A DNA stretch of 35,820 nt from Oceanotoga teriensis (GCF_003148465.1 NZ_QGGI01000022.1:1-35820); one strand, 5' to 3'; positions 1-8,987 are shown, counted from the stretch's first letter. Translations and numbers: made by a program. Notes: generated by a model not told the origin, from the sequence alone.

Positions 1-819
1 TTCATAGTATCCTGTATTTTCTTCACTTACTTTTTTGTATTCTTCTCTTTTTAATATTTCTCCTATATATGTCCCTGTTTCATATTGTTTGTCATGTATT
101 ATTTTTAATTTTTCATTGGCTAATGATGCGTAACTTCCTTCATATACTTTTATTTTGTTTAATTCTTCTACAAAATATGAATAATCTATATCCATACCTA
201 CTAGTCCAACAAAAATATCTTCATAGAAGAATGGAAAGGAATAACTTATTACATTTTTTCCACTTTTTTCTATGTCTTTATGTACTTTTGACCAATGACC
301 ATTTTTACTGTTCTTTGTTTCGAAAAACCATGTATAATCTGGATTATCTTCTACAAAATATTCAGGATTTATGTTTATATCTTCAGATTTGAAAATTGTA
401 TCTTCCGATTCATCATATATTATTCCATGTATTTTATTATCCATTGTTATTTCAGGGTTTATTAGTATATATGCATTTAAATTTCCTTCAACGCTTTCAG
501 AATAAGCTTTTATGAAACTGTCTGTTCTTGATAAGTAGTTTTCAACATAGGCACTATTTCCAAAAGCACCTGCAACTTGGAATTTTGAAAATGAGTTATT
601 GAATATTGAATTTGAAAAATTTTCCATTACTGTTTCAAGATTGTTTATAACGATATCAAATTCTTTTGCTTTATTGATTGAATTTAATAAAAGTTTGTCT
701 TTTGAATTTTCCCTTATTATGTTAGAGGTATTTTGTATTCCTATAAAACTTAGAGAAAGACCTAATAAAAGCGAGATTATTACTATAGAAGCGATTATTT
801 TTACTGATATTTTTTTCAT
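1..819 (-). CDS. Methyl-accepting chemotaxis protein, N-terminal part (left end cut off)
   Basis: The first 273 codons of a protein that runs off the left edge of the window. It starts MKKISVKIIASIVIISLLLG: a short basic stretch and one membrane helix (about residues 5-27). About 240 residues of extracytoplasmic sensor domain follow. Stretches such as GLVGMDIDYSYFVEELNKIK and SYSFPFFYEDIFVGLVG are typical of the dCache sensor fold of chemotaxis receptors. The second membrane helix, HAMP and signalling domains would lie outside the window, so a Cache histidine kinase or diguanylate cyclase is not excluded. The ATG follows a strong GGGAGGG Shine-Dalgarno site by about 7 bases. The gene lies just downstream of the opp operon terminator, in the same direction, which suggests but does not prove a taxis role linked to the transported substrate. 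Confidence 0.8.
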   Translation of the reverse strand, partial: MKKISVKIIASIVIISLLLGLSLSFIGIQNTSNIIRENSKDKLLLNSINKAKEFDIVINNLETVMENFSNSIFNNSFSKFQVAGAFGNSAYVENYLSRTDSFIKAYSESVEGNLNAYILINPEITMDNKIHGIIYDESEDTIFKSEDININPEYFVEDNPDYTWFFETKNSKNGHWSKVHKDIEKSGKNVISYSFPFFYEDIFVGLVGMDIDYSYFVEELNKIKVYEGSYASLANEKLKIIHDKQYETGTYIGEILKREEYKKVSEENTGYYE

Positions 820-847
820 TTTTTTCCCTCCCAATATTAAACTATAT

Positions 848-877
848 AAAAAATGGGTGCAGGTATCCTGCGCCCAT
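848..877 (-). terminator. Intrinsic terminator after oppF
   Basis: An 11-bp stem, one pair of it G-U, has arms at 853-863 and 867-877 and a 3-base loop. On the minus strand it is followed by six U. It ends the opp transcript, and about 30 bases later comes the start codon of the receptor gene, so read-through or a promoter in 878-962 must supply that gene. Confidence 0.85.
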
Positions 878-962
878 CCATATCAATTTTATCAGAATTA
901 TTTTTATTTATATTTCTTAGCTTTTTATTTTTTGTAAAGGTTGATATTTAATAATTAGTTAA

Positions 963-1949
963 TCATTTGTTATATAAATGGCAGGCAACTTTATGATCAT
1001 CGCCTTTTAGAAGAGGTTTTTGTTTAGAACATATATCCATTCTGTTTGGACATCTTGGATGGAAAGGACAACCAGAAGGAGGGTTTATAGGACTTGGTGG
1101 TTCTCCTTTTACCTCAACTTTGCTCAATTTTCTTTCTTTTGGATTCCATCCAGGCATAGAACTCATCAATATTTTTGTATAAGGATGTTTTGTGTTTTCA
1201 AATAAGTCTTCAGATTTTGCCTCTTCTACTACATGTCCAAGGTACATAACAACTATTTTGTCGCTTACATGATATACTATATCAAGATTATGAGATATGA
1301 ATAAATAAGCTATTGAACTTTCTTTTTGTATATCTTTTAAAAGGTTTATAACTTGTGATTGTACTGAGACATCTAAAGCGGATGTAGGTTCATCACATAT
1401 TATTACTCTTGGCTTTAATGCAATAGCTCTTGCAACTGCTATTCTTTGTCTTTGTCCTCCAGAGAATTCATGAGGATATCTCGATATATATTCTTCGTAT
1501 AATCCAACTTTTTTTAACAGATCTTTTACATAGTTTGTTTCTTCTTCTTTGGTTTTGAACATTTTGTGTATTTGAAGTGGTTCGCTTATTATATCTCCTA
1601 TAGTCATTCTTGGATCTAATGAATCAAAAGGATTTTGAAATACCATTTGAAGATCTGATCTGTATATCATATTTTCTTTTTTATTTAATTTTCCCACGAT
1701 ATCTTTTTTTACACCATTTTTATCATGATATATTATAGATCCTTCTGTTGCATCATGGATTTTTGTTATTACTCTTCCAAGTGTAGATTTACCACAACCT
1801 GATTCACCAACGATACCAACAGTTTCATTTTCGTATAAGTCTAGATCTATGCTTTCAAGTGCTTTTACATGTCCTACTGTTTTTAAGAAAACCCCTTTCT
1901 TTATGGGAAAATATTTCTTTACATTTTTTATTTCAAGTATTTTATTCAT
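963..1949 (-). CDS. oppF: Oligopeptide/oligosaccharide ABC transporter ATP-binding protein OppF
   Basis: Cytoplasmic ATPase subunit that pairs with OppD to power the importer. It shows Walker A GESGCGKS (about residues 48-55), signature SGGQRQRIAVARA, Walker B VIICDEP and the switch His in LFISHNLD. The C-terminal oligo_HPY extension carries CPFHPRC plus two later cysteines, the four-cysteine arrangement linked to an Fe-S cluster in this family. A longer reading frame opens upstream, but the chosen ATG overlaps the end of oppD by 8 bases, follows a GGAG site and gives the usual family N-terminus MNKILEIKNVKKYFP. At 328 residues it has normal length. It is the last gene of the operon. Confidence 0.95.
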   Translation of the reverse strand: MNKILEIKNVKKYFPIKKGVFLKTVGHVKALESIDLDLYENETVGIVGESGCGKSTLGRVITKIHDATEGSIIYHDKNGVKKDIVGKLNKKENMIYRSDLQMVFQNPFDSLDPRMTIGDIISEPLQIHKMFKTKEEETNYVKDLLKKVGLYEEYISRYPHEFSGGQRQRIAVARAIALKPRVIICDEPTSALDVSVQSQVINLLKDIQKESSIAYLFISHNLDIVYHVSDKIVVMYLGHVVEEAKSEDLFENTKHPYTKILMSSMPGWNPKERKLSKVEVKGEPPSPINPPSGCPFHPRCPNRMDICSKQKPLLKGDDHKVACHLYNK

Positions 1950-2922
1950 TCTTATCATCTCCATAAAGCCAGCATGAAACTGTATGATTTTCTTTTGCTT
2001 TGAAGTCATCTGGTATCATAGTTTTACATTTTTCTGTGGCAAATTCACATCTTGGATGAAATCTGCATCCTTCCGGAAAATTGGTTGCTTTTGGAACAAA
2101 TCCATCTATATGAGGTAAATATTTGCCTTTATAAAATTTTTGTACTCTCGATTTCATAAGTCCTTGTGTATAAGGGTGTTTTGGGTTATCAAAAATTTCA
2201 TATACCGTTGATTTTTCAACTATTTTTCCAGCATACATTACATGAACTCTATCGGCAAGTTCTGATACAACTCCCAAATCATGTGTTATAAATATTATAG
2301 ATGTATTAAACTCTTTTTGAAGGTCTCTCATGAGATTTAATACTTGTGCTTGAATAGTTACATCAAGTGCTGTAGTTGGTTCGTCAGCAATTAAAATTTT
2401 TGGTTCTGTAATCAATGTCATGGCTATCATGACTCTTTGTAGCATACCTCCACTCATTTCATGAGGATATTCATCAAATCTTTTTTCTGGAGAAGGTATA
2501 CCAACTTTTTTTAGCATTTCTATACTTTTCTCTCTTGCTTGTTTTTTGTTTAAACCAAGATGTATTTTACATACTTCGAATAGTTGTTCTCCAACTGTAT
2601 ACAAAGGATCAAATGCGGACATAGGTTCTTGAAATATCATTCCTATTTCTTTACCTCTTATTTTTCTATATTGTTCATAATTTAAATCTAAAAGATTTTG
2701 TCCATTATATATTATTTTTCCTTCTATCATTGCAGGTGGTTGTTTTACTAAGCCCATTATTGTCATATTTGTTATGGATTTACCACAACCTGATTCACCA
2801 ACTAAGGCAAGTATTTCACCTTTTCTTAATTCGAAGCTTACATTATCAACAGCTTTAACTGTACCATCGTATGTATTAAAATATGTTTTTAAATTTTCAA
2901 CTTTTAAAATCACTTCACTCAT
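1942..2922 (-). CDS. oppD: Oligopeptide/oligosaccharide ABC transporter ATP-binding protein OppD
   Basis: The second ATPase of the importer, 326 residues. Walker A GESGCGKS is at residues 42-49. The signature is MSGGMLQRVMIAMT, Walker B is ILIADEPTTALD, and the switch His is in IFITHDLG. The oligo_HPY tail has the CRFHPRC motif and later cysteines, as in OppF. The start ATG overlaps the oppC stop in an ATGA, so translation is probably coupled. The proteins of this subfamily carry peptides, nickel or, in Thermotogota, often oligosaccharides; the ATPase alone does not tell which. Confidence 0.95.
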   Translation of the reverse strand: MSEVILKVENLKTYFNTYDGTVKAVDNVSFELRKGEILALVGESGCGKSITNMTIMGLVKQPPAMIEGKIIYNGQNLLDLNYEQYRKIRGKEIGMIFQEPMSAFDPLYTVGEQLFEVCKIHLGLNKKQAREKSIEMLKKVGIPSPEKRFDEYPHEMSGGMLQRVMIAMTLITEPKILIADEPTTALDVTIQAQVLNLMRDLQKEFNTSIIFITHDLGVVSELADRVHVMYAGKIVEKSTVYEIFDNPKHPYTQGLMKSRVQKFYKGKYLPHIDGFVPKATNFPEGCRFHPRCEFATEKCKTMIPDDFKAKENHTVSCWLYGDDKNE

Positions 2923-4007
2923 ACTTTTTCAACTGCCTTATAAGGATCAGCCGCATCTCTTAAAGCGTCTCCTAGAAAATTGAATGATAATACTGCTATT
3001 ATTATAAATATTCCAGGTATTAAAAGCCATGGATGAGATTCGAGTTCTGATAATGATTGAGCTTGTTTCAATAATAGTCCCCAACTTGTCATAGGTTCTT
3101 TTATACCGAGACCTAAGAAACTTATAGAACTTTCTCCTAATATCATTCCTGGAATTGATAATGTTGTAACAACTATTAAATAACTCATTGTGTTGGGTAT
3201 GAGATGTTTCATTACAACTCTGAATCCTGAAGCACCCATTATTTTTGAAGCCATTACATATTCTTTTTCTCTTAAACTTAAAGTCATTCCCCTTACAACT
3301 CTTGCTACTCCCATCCAACCTATAAAAGAAAGTACTATTACTATACCAAAATAAACAGCTGTACTTGGCCAATCGGGTGGTAATAACATTGCCAATGCTA
3401 ACCATAAAGGTATTCTTGGGAATGATCTCAATAGTTCTGTTAGTCTTTGAATTAACATGTCAACCCATCCACCATAATAACCTGAAATAGCTCCTATTAT
3501 AGCACCAAGCATAACACTTATTAATGCTCCTACAAGACCAACTGTCATGGAAACTCTTGCTCCCATTATTATTCTTGAGAAAAGATCTCTTCCGAACTTA
3601 TCTGTTCCGAATATAGTATACATAGCTCCAGAATCTTTTTCTACACCGAATAGATGTAAATCTGTTTCCCAAAGCCCCCAGAATTTATAAGATTCTCCCC
3701 TTACAAAAAATTTTATTGGGACTGGATTATCTTTGTCTTCTGTATATGAAACCATGAAAGTTACTGGGTCTCTTTCTTTTTTTAAAGAGTATATATGAGG
3801 ACCTATAAACTTCCCTTCAGGGTTTTTCCAGTATACTTTTGATGGTGATGAATATATATAATTTCTATGTGCTTGAGTATAATCATATGGAGATACAAAT
3901 TCTGCAAATATAACTAAAATATATAGTATTATGAGTATTACTAAACCTACCATACCTAATTTGTTTTTGAAGAAAGTAGTCCATATTCTTTTTGATGTCT
4001 CATTCAT
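2919..4007 (-). CDS. oppC: ABC transporter permease OppC
   Basis: Inner-membrane permease of 362 residues. A first membrane helix lies near residues 17-40 and the binding-protein-dependent transport domain occupies the C-terminal two thirds. The FGTDKFGRDLFSRIIMGARV stretch that precedes this domain in OppC proteins is present. The EAA loop that docks the ATPases reads GASGFRVVMKHLIPN. About 95 residues, predicted extracytoplasmic, separate the first helix from the transport domain. A TTG lies 6 bases upstream of the chosen ATG, but GGAGG is 8 bases from the ATG and only 2 from the TTG. It overlaps oppD by 4 bases and follows oppB closely. Confidence 0.95.
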   Translation of the reverse strand: MNETSKRIWTTFFKNKLGMVGLVILIILYILVIFAEFVSPYDYTQAHRNYIYSSPSKVYWKNPEGKFIGPHIYSLKKERDPVTFMVSYTEDKDNPVPIKFFVRGESYKFWGLWETDLHLFGVEKDSGAMYTIFGTDKFGRDLFSRIIMGARVSMTVGLVGALISVMLGAIIGAISGYYGGWVDMLIQRLTELLRSFPRIPLWLALAMLLPPDWPSTAVYFGIVIVLSFIGWMGVARVVRGMTLSLREKEYVMASKIMGASGFRVVMKHLIPNTMSYLIVVTTLSIPGMILGESSISFLGLGIKEPMTSWGLLLKQAQSLSELESHPWLLIPGIFIIIAVLSFNFLGDALRDAADPYKAVEKV

Positions 4008-4020
4008 AAGCAAATCCTCC

Positions 4021-4989
4021 TTAACTGATTCTTATTCTTGGATCCAGTAAAGCCAATGCAATATCTGATAGCAGGTTACCAATCTGTGTTATAAATGCGA
4101 TGAACATCAAAAATGTCATAACTAAGTATTGATCATGGTTTAATAAAGCATTGTAAAAAAATGGTCCCATTGTAGGTAAGTTTAATACTATTGCTGTTAT
4201 TATAGTTCCACTGAATATTTCAGGTAATTGCATACCAGCTATACTAACCATAGGATTAACGGCGTTTTTTACAGCATGTTGTTTTACAGATTTTTCTTTA
4301 AGCCCTCTTGCTCTCAAAGAGGTTATAAATGGTGAACCAGTTATATCAAGCATATTTCCTCTCATGACTCTCATTAAACCAGCTAATCCACCGGTTCCTA
4401 CTACTACAAGAGGTAACCATAGATGGGAAAGCATGTCTGCGAATTTAGCCCATGACCAAGGTGCTCCGATGTATTGAGTTGAAAATATTCCTCCAACAGA
4501 TGTAGCTCCAGCTTTTAAAGAAACCCACATTAAAAATAATGCAAGAAAGAAATTAGGTATAGATAAACCTAAAAAACCCAATACAGTTAAACTGTAGTCT
4601 CCGACTGAATATGGATGCAGGGCAGAATATATTCCAATTGGTATGGATATGAGCCATTGGAATAAAACCGTTAATAAAGCGATAGAAATAGTCCATCCCA
4701 TTCTTTCCCATATTAATTCCCCAACGGGTCTTTTATAAGCAAAAGAATAGCCAAAATCACCTTTAGTTACTATACCTTTTACCCATATTAAATATCGTTC
4801 AACAGGGGACTTATCTAATCCTAATTTTTCTCTTAGCTCTACTATTTGTTCTGGGGAGACTCTTGGATTATTCATATATTGAGTTACAAAATCTCCAGGC
4901 TGTAGTTCTGTTAATGTAAAACAAATGATGGATATCATAATCATCATAGGTATCATTATAAGTAGCCTTCTAGTAACAAATGACCACAT
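4021..4989 (-). CDS. oppB: ABC transporter permease OppB
   Basis: Inner-membrane permease of 322 residues, partner of OppC. It shows the N-terminal helix of the family (about residues 9-29), then the LQPGDFV motif, the LREKLGLDKSPVERYLIWV segment typical of OppB, and about five further helices. The EAA loop reads RARGLKEKSVKQHAVKNAVN. The C-terminus LLDPRIRIS is also typical. GGAGG lies 7 bases before the ATG. A terminator-like hairpin separates it from oppA1 upstream, so it probably receives only part of the transcription. Confidence 0.95.
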   Translation of the reverse strand: MWSFVTRRLLIMIPMMIMISIICFTLTELQPGDFVTQYMNNPRVSPEQIVELREKLGLDKSPVERYLIWVKGIVTKGDFGYSFAYKRPVGELIWERMGWTISIALLTVLFQWLISIPIGIYSALHPYSVGDYSLTVLGFLGLSIPNFFLALFLMWVSLKAGATSVGGIFSTQYIGAPWSWAKFADMLSHLWLPLVVVGTGGLAGLMRVMRGNMLDITGSPFITSLRARGLKEKSVKQHAVKNAVNPMVSIAGMQLPEIFSGTIITAIVLNLPTMGPFFYNALLNHDQYLVMTFLMFIAFITQIGNLLSDIALALLDPRIRIS

Positions 4990-5009
4990 TCGAATTCCTC
5001 CAATTTTTT

Positions 5010-5037
5010 AAAAAATGGAGGAGGAAAAACCTCCCCC
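5010..5037 (-). terminator. Terminator/attenuator between oppA1 and oppB
   Basis: An 8-bp G-C-rich stem (one G-U) has arms at 5017-5024 and 5030-5037 and a 5-base loop. On the minus strand it is followed by a U-rich tract. It lies inside the operon between the binding-protein gene and the permeases, which suggests partial termination to keep binding protein in excess. Confidence 0.75.
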
Positions 5038-5045
5038 TTATTATT

Positions 5046-6785
5046 TTATTTGTCAAATACTGTATAAGTTAAATAAACTAATGTTCCATCGTCCATTTGA
5101 TAGAAGTTTCCTACACTCTTTTGTGCTCCCATTAAATCCATACCTTTACAAACGAATATGAAAGGTACTTTTTCAGCATAAATTTCTTGCCATTTGTCAT
5201 AATATGATTTTCTTTGGTCTATATTCATTTCTGTTTGACCTTTTTCGAACATGTTCCAAACTTCTAATTCCCAATCATACATTTCTGATTTAACTGCTGT
5301 TCTTGTTTCTGAATCCATTGTACTTAAATGATTATAGTATAATGGGTTACCAGGTTGCCATATAGCTTTTCTTAATTGTGGATCTGGTTGATTACCAAAT
5401 GCCCATAATGACATTTCAAAGTCACCTGAAAGAGCTTTTTGTGATTGTAATCCAGCATCTAAAATTTGTAGATTCATTTTTACACCGATATTCTTTAAAT
5501 CTTCAGAGTATAAATAAGCTATATCTTGGAATTCTTGTGTTGTTTTTGTCAATAATACTATGCTTAAATCTTCTCCATTTTTCATTTCTCTTATACCATC
5601 ATTGTCTATATCTTTTAATCCTAATTCATCTAACATTTTTGAAGCTTTTGTTAAGTTAAAAGATCTTCTTATTTCTTCAATCTTAGGATTGTAGAATCCT
5701 TTGTTGCTTGGAAGTACTGGAACTCCACCATAAACTGCCAATGTATTGTATACTTCGTCTATTATTCTATCTCTATCTAAAGCGTATTCCATTGCTTGTC
5801 TGAACTTATCATTTCTGAATAATTCTTTTAGAGAATCATTTTTTGCATCAAAATTGAAAGTTATATGTAAAGGACTTGGTGTAGGTTTTGAAGGTTGTCC
5901 TCTAAATATTACAAAATCTGCACCTTGTAATTCTTTTTGTTTTAATACTGGATAATCTTTTGAATTTACTTTTATATAGTCTATTTCACCAGCCATAAAT
6001 TTAGCCATAGCAACTTCAGCATCTTTAACTATTAAATATTCAAAAGTATCAACATATGGAAGTCTGTTTCCCCATTTGTCAACTTTCCAGAAGTTAGGAT
6101 TTCTTTTTAAAATAACTTTTTGATCTACAACATAGTTGTCTATTAGATATGGTCCTGTACTAACTATATCTTTAACATTTGTGTCTGTTGTCCATATTTT
6201 GTTTACAGATCCTAAATCATTTTTATTGAAAAGTTCTGAAACTTTATGTTCAGGGTATATAGGTGCTTGAGCTAATACTGTAAAGAAAGCTCCATATGGT
6301 GCTGGAAGTGTAGCTTTAACAGTCATGTTATCTACTTTTTCCCATTTTACAAGTTCACCATTTATTGTGTATCTTGCAATAGAATTTCCTTCAGCAAATT
6401 TGTTCATTACAAAATAATCTAATGTAAATATAACATCATTTGCGTTGAATTGTACTCCATCAGACCATTTAACATCTCTTAAATGGAAAGTTACTTCTTT
6501 TCCATCAGCAGAAACGTCCCATGATTCAGCTAATCCAGGCTCTATTTCATTTGTTATAGGGTTAGCTTCAACTAAAGGAGATAGAACATTTGGGATTATT
6601 GTATATGCTGCATTGTCTAAAGTTCCATATAAATTGAATGATTGCGGTGCAGAAGATAATACAGTTGTCACTCTTCCTCCCAATTTAGGTGTTTCCGGTG
6701 TGAACATATCTTTTACAACAAAATCTTTAGAAAAAGCAAATAAAGATATCATAATAACCATGCTTATAACTAAAAGTTTTTTCAT
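5046..6785 (-). CDS. Family-5 extracellular solute-binding protein OppA1
   Basis: Secreted binding protein of 579 residues that would hand substrate to OppBC. The signal peptide is MKKLLVISMVIMISLFAFS, with no lipobox cysteine. The mature part has the SBP_bac_5 features: LGGRVTTVL near the N-terminus, then LAESWDVSADGKEVTFHLRD and VKWSDGVQFNANDVIFTLDY. The frame stays open upstream, but the ATG at MKKLL has a GGGGG site 10 bases before it and gives a proper signal peptide. It is a close paralogue of the neighbouring binding protein and has the same length. In Thermotogota such proteins often bind oligosaccharides; the substrate here is inferred only from context. Confidence 0.9.
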   Translation of the reverse strand: MKKLLVISMVIMISLFAFSKDFVVKDMFTPETPKLGGRVTTVLSSAPQSFNLYGTLDNAAYTIIPNVLSPLVEANPITNEIEPGLAESWDVSADGKEVTFHLRDVKWSDGVQFNANDVIFTLDYFVMNKFAEGNSIARYTINGELVKWEKVDNMTVKATLPAPYGAFFTVLAQAPIYPEHKVSELFNKNDLGSVNKIWTTDTNVKDIVSTGPYLIDNYVVDQKVILKRNPNFWKVDKWGNRLPYVDTFEYLIVKDAEVAMAKFMAGEIDYIKVNSKDYPVLKQKELQGADFVIFRGQPSKPTPSPLHITFNFDAKNDSLKELFRNDKFRQAMEYALDRDRIIDEVYNTLAVYGGVPVLPSNKGFYNPKIEEIRRSFNLTKASKMLDELGLKDIDNDGIREMKNGEDLSIVLLTKTTQEFQDIAYLYSEDLKNIGVKMNLQILDAGLQSQKALSGDFEMSLWAFGNQPDPQLRKAIWQPGNPLYYNHLSTMDSETRTAVKSEMYDWELEVWNMFEKGQTEMNIDQRKSYYDKWQEIYAEKVPFIFVCKGMDLMGAQKSVGNFYQMDDGTLVYLTYTVFDK

Positions 6786-6842
6786 CAGGAAATTACCCCC
6801 TTGTTTTAGTTTTTTACTTTTTTGAACCATAAAAATTATATA

Positions 6843-8582
6843 TTATTTTACGAAGATCGTCCAATTTGTAAATATTACAGGTCCGTCTTGTTTGAGTTGA
6901 TATACATTTCCAACTCTTTCATTCCATCCCATCAAAGTCATACCTTTACAAACGAATATATAAGGTATTTTATCTGCATAAATTTCTTGCCATTCATTAT
7001 AATATTCTCTTCTTTTTGATTGATCCATTGTTGATTGACCTAAATCAAATAAATCATAAACTCTTAATTCCCAATCATACATATTTTCTTTTATAGCTTT
7101 TTTATTTTGTTTATCAAATGTTGAAGTATGATTATAATATAAAGGATTACCAGGTTGCCATATTTCTTTTCTCAATTGTGGATCTGGTTGATTACCAAAA
7201 GCTAACATTGCCATTTCAAAGTTTCCAGCTGTTGCTTTTTCTAAAGCTATATTTCCATCTAATAATTGTAAATGCAATTTAACACCTATTTTTTTGAGGT
7301 CTTGAGAGTATAAATAAGCAACTTCTTGATAATCTTGATCTGTTTTTGTTAAGAATACTATTTCTAAGTTTTTACCATTTTTTAGATTTCTTATACCATC
7401 ATTATCTGTATCTTTTAATCCCAATTCATCTAATATTTTTGAAGCTTTTGTTAAATCAAAAGATCTTCTTATATCTTCAATTTTTGGATTATAGAAACTA
7501 TTTGAAGGTAATGTAGGTGTTCCACCTTTAACTGCTAACATATTATAAACATCTTCGATTATTCTTTCTCTATCTAAAGCATATTCCATAGCATGTCTAA
7601 AATCTTCATTTAAAAATAATTCTTTTAGATCAGCATTTGTAGTGTCTAAATTGAAAGTTATGTGTAAAGGACTTGGAACAGGATTTATAGGTTCTGCTTT
7701 AAATATTCTATATGGAGCACCTTGTAATTCTTTATATTTCAAAGTAGGATAATCTCTTGGATTTAAAACTGTATAATCTACTTCTTCTGACATGAATTTA
7801 GCCATTCTAACTTCAGGATCAGCTATTATTAAGAAATTTAGTTTATCTATATAAGGAAGTCTATTGCCCCATTTGTCAACTTTCCAGTAATATGGATTTT
7901 TCTTTAAAACAAATTTTTGATCAGGAGTATATTGTTCCATTGTAAATGGTCCTGTACCAACTATTTTTTCTACTGGAGTATCTGTTGTCCATATTTTATT
8001 TACAGAGCTTAAAGCATTTTTGTCTACTAAAGGTTCTAAAACATGTTGTGGGAAAATTTTTACATGTGTTAAAGTTATAAAAAATGCTCCGAATGGTTCT
8101 GGTAATATTGCTTTTATGGTCATATCATCTATTTTTTCCCATTCTACAAGTTTTCCACCAAATGTAAATCTTCCTCTTGCATTGTTTTCAGCTTTATTAT
8201 TCATTGCAAAATATTTTAAGGTGAACATAACATCATCTGCATCAAATGGGTGACCATCAGACCATTTAACATCTCTTAGATGAAAAATAACTTCTTTGCC
8301 ATCTGGAGATACTTCCCATGATTCTGCTAAAGCAGGTTCTACTTCTTTTGTTATATTGTTCATATCTACTAAAGGATTTAATATTTGAAGCATAACTGTG
8401 TACATATGTGAATCTAAAGATCCATATAAGTTGAAAGATTGTGGAGAACCAGGTAAAGCAAGATTAATCTCTCCGCCCATTTTAGGTTCTTGTTTTGTGA
8501 ACATTTCGTCTACAACAAAATCTTTCGAGAAAGCTAAAAGTGCCATTGTTAGGATAAGACATACTATTAAAACTTTTTTCAT
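6843..8582 (-). CDS. Family-5 extracellular solute-binding protein OppA2
   Basis: First gene of the opp operon, 579 residues, exactly the length of the downstream paralogue. The signal peptide is MKKVLIVCLILTMALLAFS. Its cysteine lies inside the hydrophobic core and is not a lipobox. The same family motifs are present (LAESWEVSPDGKEVIFHLRD, VKWSDGHPFDADDVMFTLKY), and long stretches match OppA1 almost residue for residue. Differences cluster in segments such as the region after PRDYP and around TVLN, so the two could differ in ligand. The chosen ATG has GGGGGAG 5 bases upstream; the longer upstream frame has none. Its promoter faces the namZ operon promoter across a 405-base gap. Confidence 0.9.
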   Translation of the reverse strand: MKKVLIVCLILTMALLAFSKDFVVDEMFTKQEPKMGGEINLALPGSPQSFNLYGSLDSHMYTVMLQILNPLVDMNNITKEVEPALAESWEVSPDGKEVIFHLRDVKWSDGHPFDADDVMFTLKYFAMNNKAENNARGRFTFGGKLVEWEKIDDMTIKAILPEPFGAFFITLTHVKIFPQHVLEPLVDKNALSSVNKIWTTDTPVEKIVGTGPFTMEQYTPDQKFVLKKNPYYWKVDKWGNRLPYIDKLNFLIIADPEVRMAKFMSEEVDYTVLNPRDYPTLKYKELQGAPYRIFKAEPINPVPSPLHITFNLDTTNADLKELFLNEDFRHAMEYALDRERIIEDVYNMLAVKGGTPTLPSNSFYNPKIEDIRRSFDLTKASKILDELGLKDTDNDGIRNLKNGKNLEIVFLTKTDQDYQEVAYLYSQDLKKIGVKLHLQLLDGNIALEKATAGNFEMAMLAFGNQPDPQLRKEIWQPGNPLYYNHTSTFDKQNKKAIKENMYDWELRVYDLFDLGQSTMDQSKRREYYNEWQEIYADKIPYIFVCKGMTLMGWNERVGNVYQLKQDGPVIFTNWTIFVK

Positions 8583-8623
8583 TGTGACTCCCCCTTTATA
8601 TCCCGTATTAATTAAATCATAAT

Positions 8624-8678
8624 AATTGTATAACATATATGAAAATAAAAACAAACATGATTATATGTTATTACAATT
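8624..8678. promoter_or_regulatory. Inverted repeat flanking the oppA2 promoter, candidate operator
   Basis: AATTGTATAACATATA (8624-8639) is nearly the reverse complement of TATATGTTATTACAATT (8662-8678); the arms differ by one inserted base. The left arm overlaps the likely -10 and the right arm lies just upstream of the likely -35. The core TGTTATTACA and the TAACATATA element recur at the namZ promoter. Confidence 0.6.
8627..8654 (-). promoter_or_regulatory. Probable promoter of the oppA2 operon
   Basis: On the minus strand TTGTTT (8654-8649), a 16-base spacer and TATACA (8632-8627). It gives a leader of about 40 bases before the oppA2 ATG. The -35 resembles that proposed for the Eis-like gene. 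Alternatives exist because the region is AT-rich. Confidence 0.45.
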
Positions 8679-8933
8679 AATCTAATTCGAATTAAAAACG
8701 AAAAAAGCTAAATATTATCAAAAAACTTAATTATTTCAAAAATAAAATATTTTTTTTAAAAAATCATCTTAAATCTCTTTAAATAAAGACTTTTATTGTT
8801 TGTATCATTTTTAATATAAGTTTTATATAATGTACTTACTTTAAGATATTTTGATTTTAGAGTATTTTATTAATAATGATAAAAAATCGCAAATAAATAC
8901 GAAATCTAATAAATATATCAGGTATGAGCATAG

Positions 8934-8963
8934 TTGACATAATGTTATTACATTTATTAAAAT
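8934..8963 (+). promoter_or_regulatory. Promoter of the namZ-nagA operon
   Basis: TTGACA (8934-8939), an 18-base spacer and TAAAAT (8958-8963), about 24 bases before the namZ ATG. The -35 is a consensus match. Confidence 0.65.
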
Positions 8964-8973
8964 ATAACATATA
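8942..8973. promoter_or_regulatory. Inverted repeat over the namZ promoter, candidate operator
   Basis: ATGTTAT (8942-8948) and ATAACAT (8964-8970) are exact 7-bp inverted arms around the -10. The longer elements TGTTATTACA (8943-8952) and TAACATATA (8966-8974) are the same ones found at the oppA2 promoter, in the other order. Occupancy would block transcription. The GntR/UTRA protein of this operon is the obvious candidate binder (inference). Confidence 0.55.
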
Positions 8974-8987
8974 AGGGGTGATATATA

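Larger units (their letters stand above)
8583..8987. other. Divergent control region between oppA2 and namZ
   Basis: These 405 bases hold no convincing gene; a 105-codon minus frame crosses into namZ and lacks coding character. The left 100 bases carry the oppA2 promoter with a long imperfect inverted repeat. The right 60 bases carry the namZ promoter with a second arrangement of the same motif. The middle, about 8690-8930, is very AT-rich with A and T tracts and no other recognisable element. Confidence 0.7.

Noticed and set aside
853-877. Hairpin before the chemoreceptor read as a riboswitch
   Set aside because: A single stem with a U tract is fully explained as the opp terminator; no aptamer-like conserved loops were seen.
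69-937. Plus-strand open frames of about 110 codons opposite the chemoreceptor gene
   Set aside because: They mirror the minus-strand receptor frame, show low-complexity Phe/Leu/Tyr-rich translations and lack ribosome sites.
2947-3405. 152-codon minus frame inside oppC
   Set aside because: It is an out-of-phase shadow of oppC with no family resemblance.
5046-8582. Tandem oppA copies as an assembly artefact
   Set aside because: The copies differ throughout in DNA and protein, and have different flanks, so they are real paralogues.
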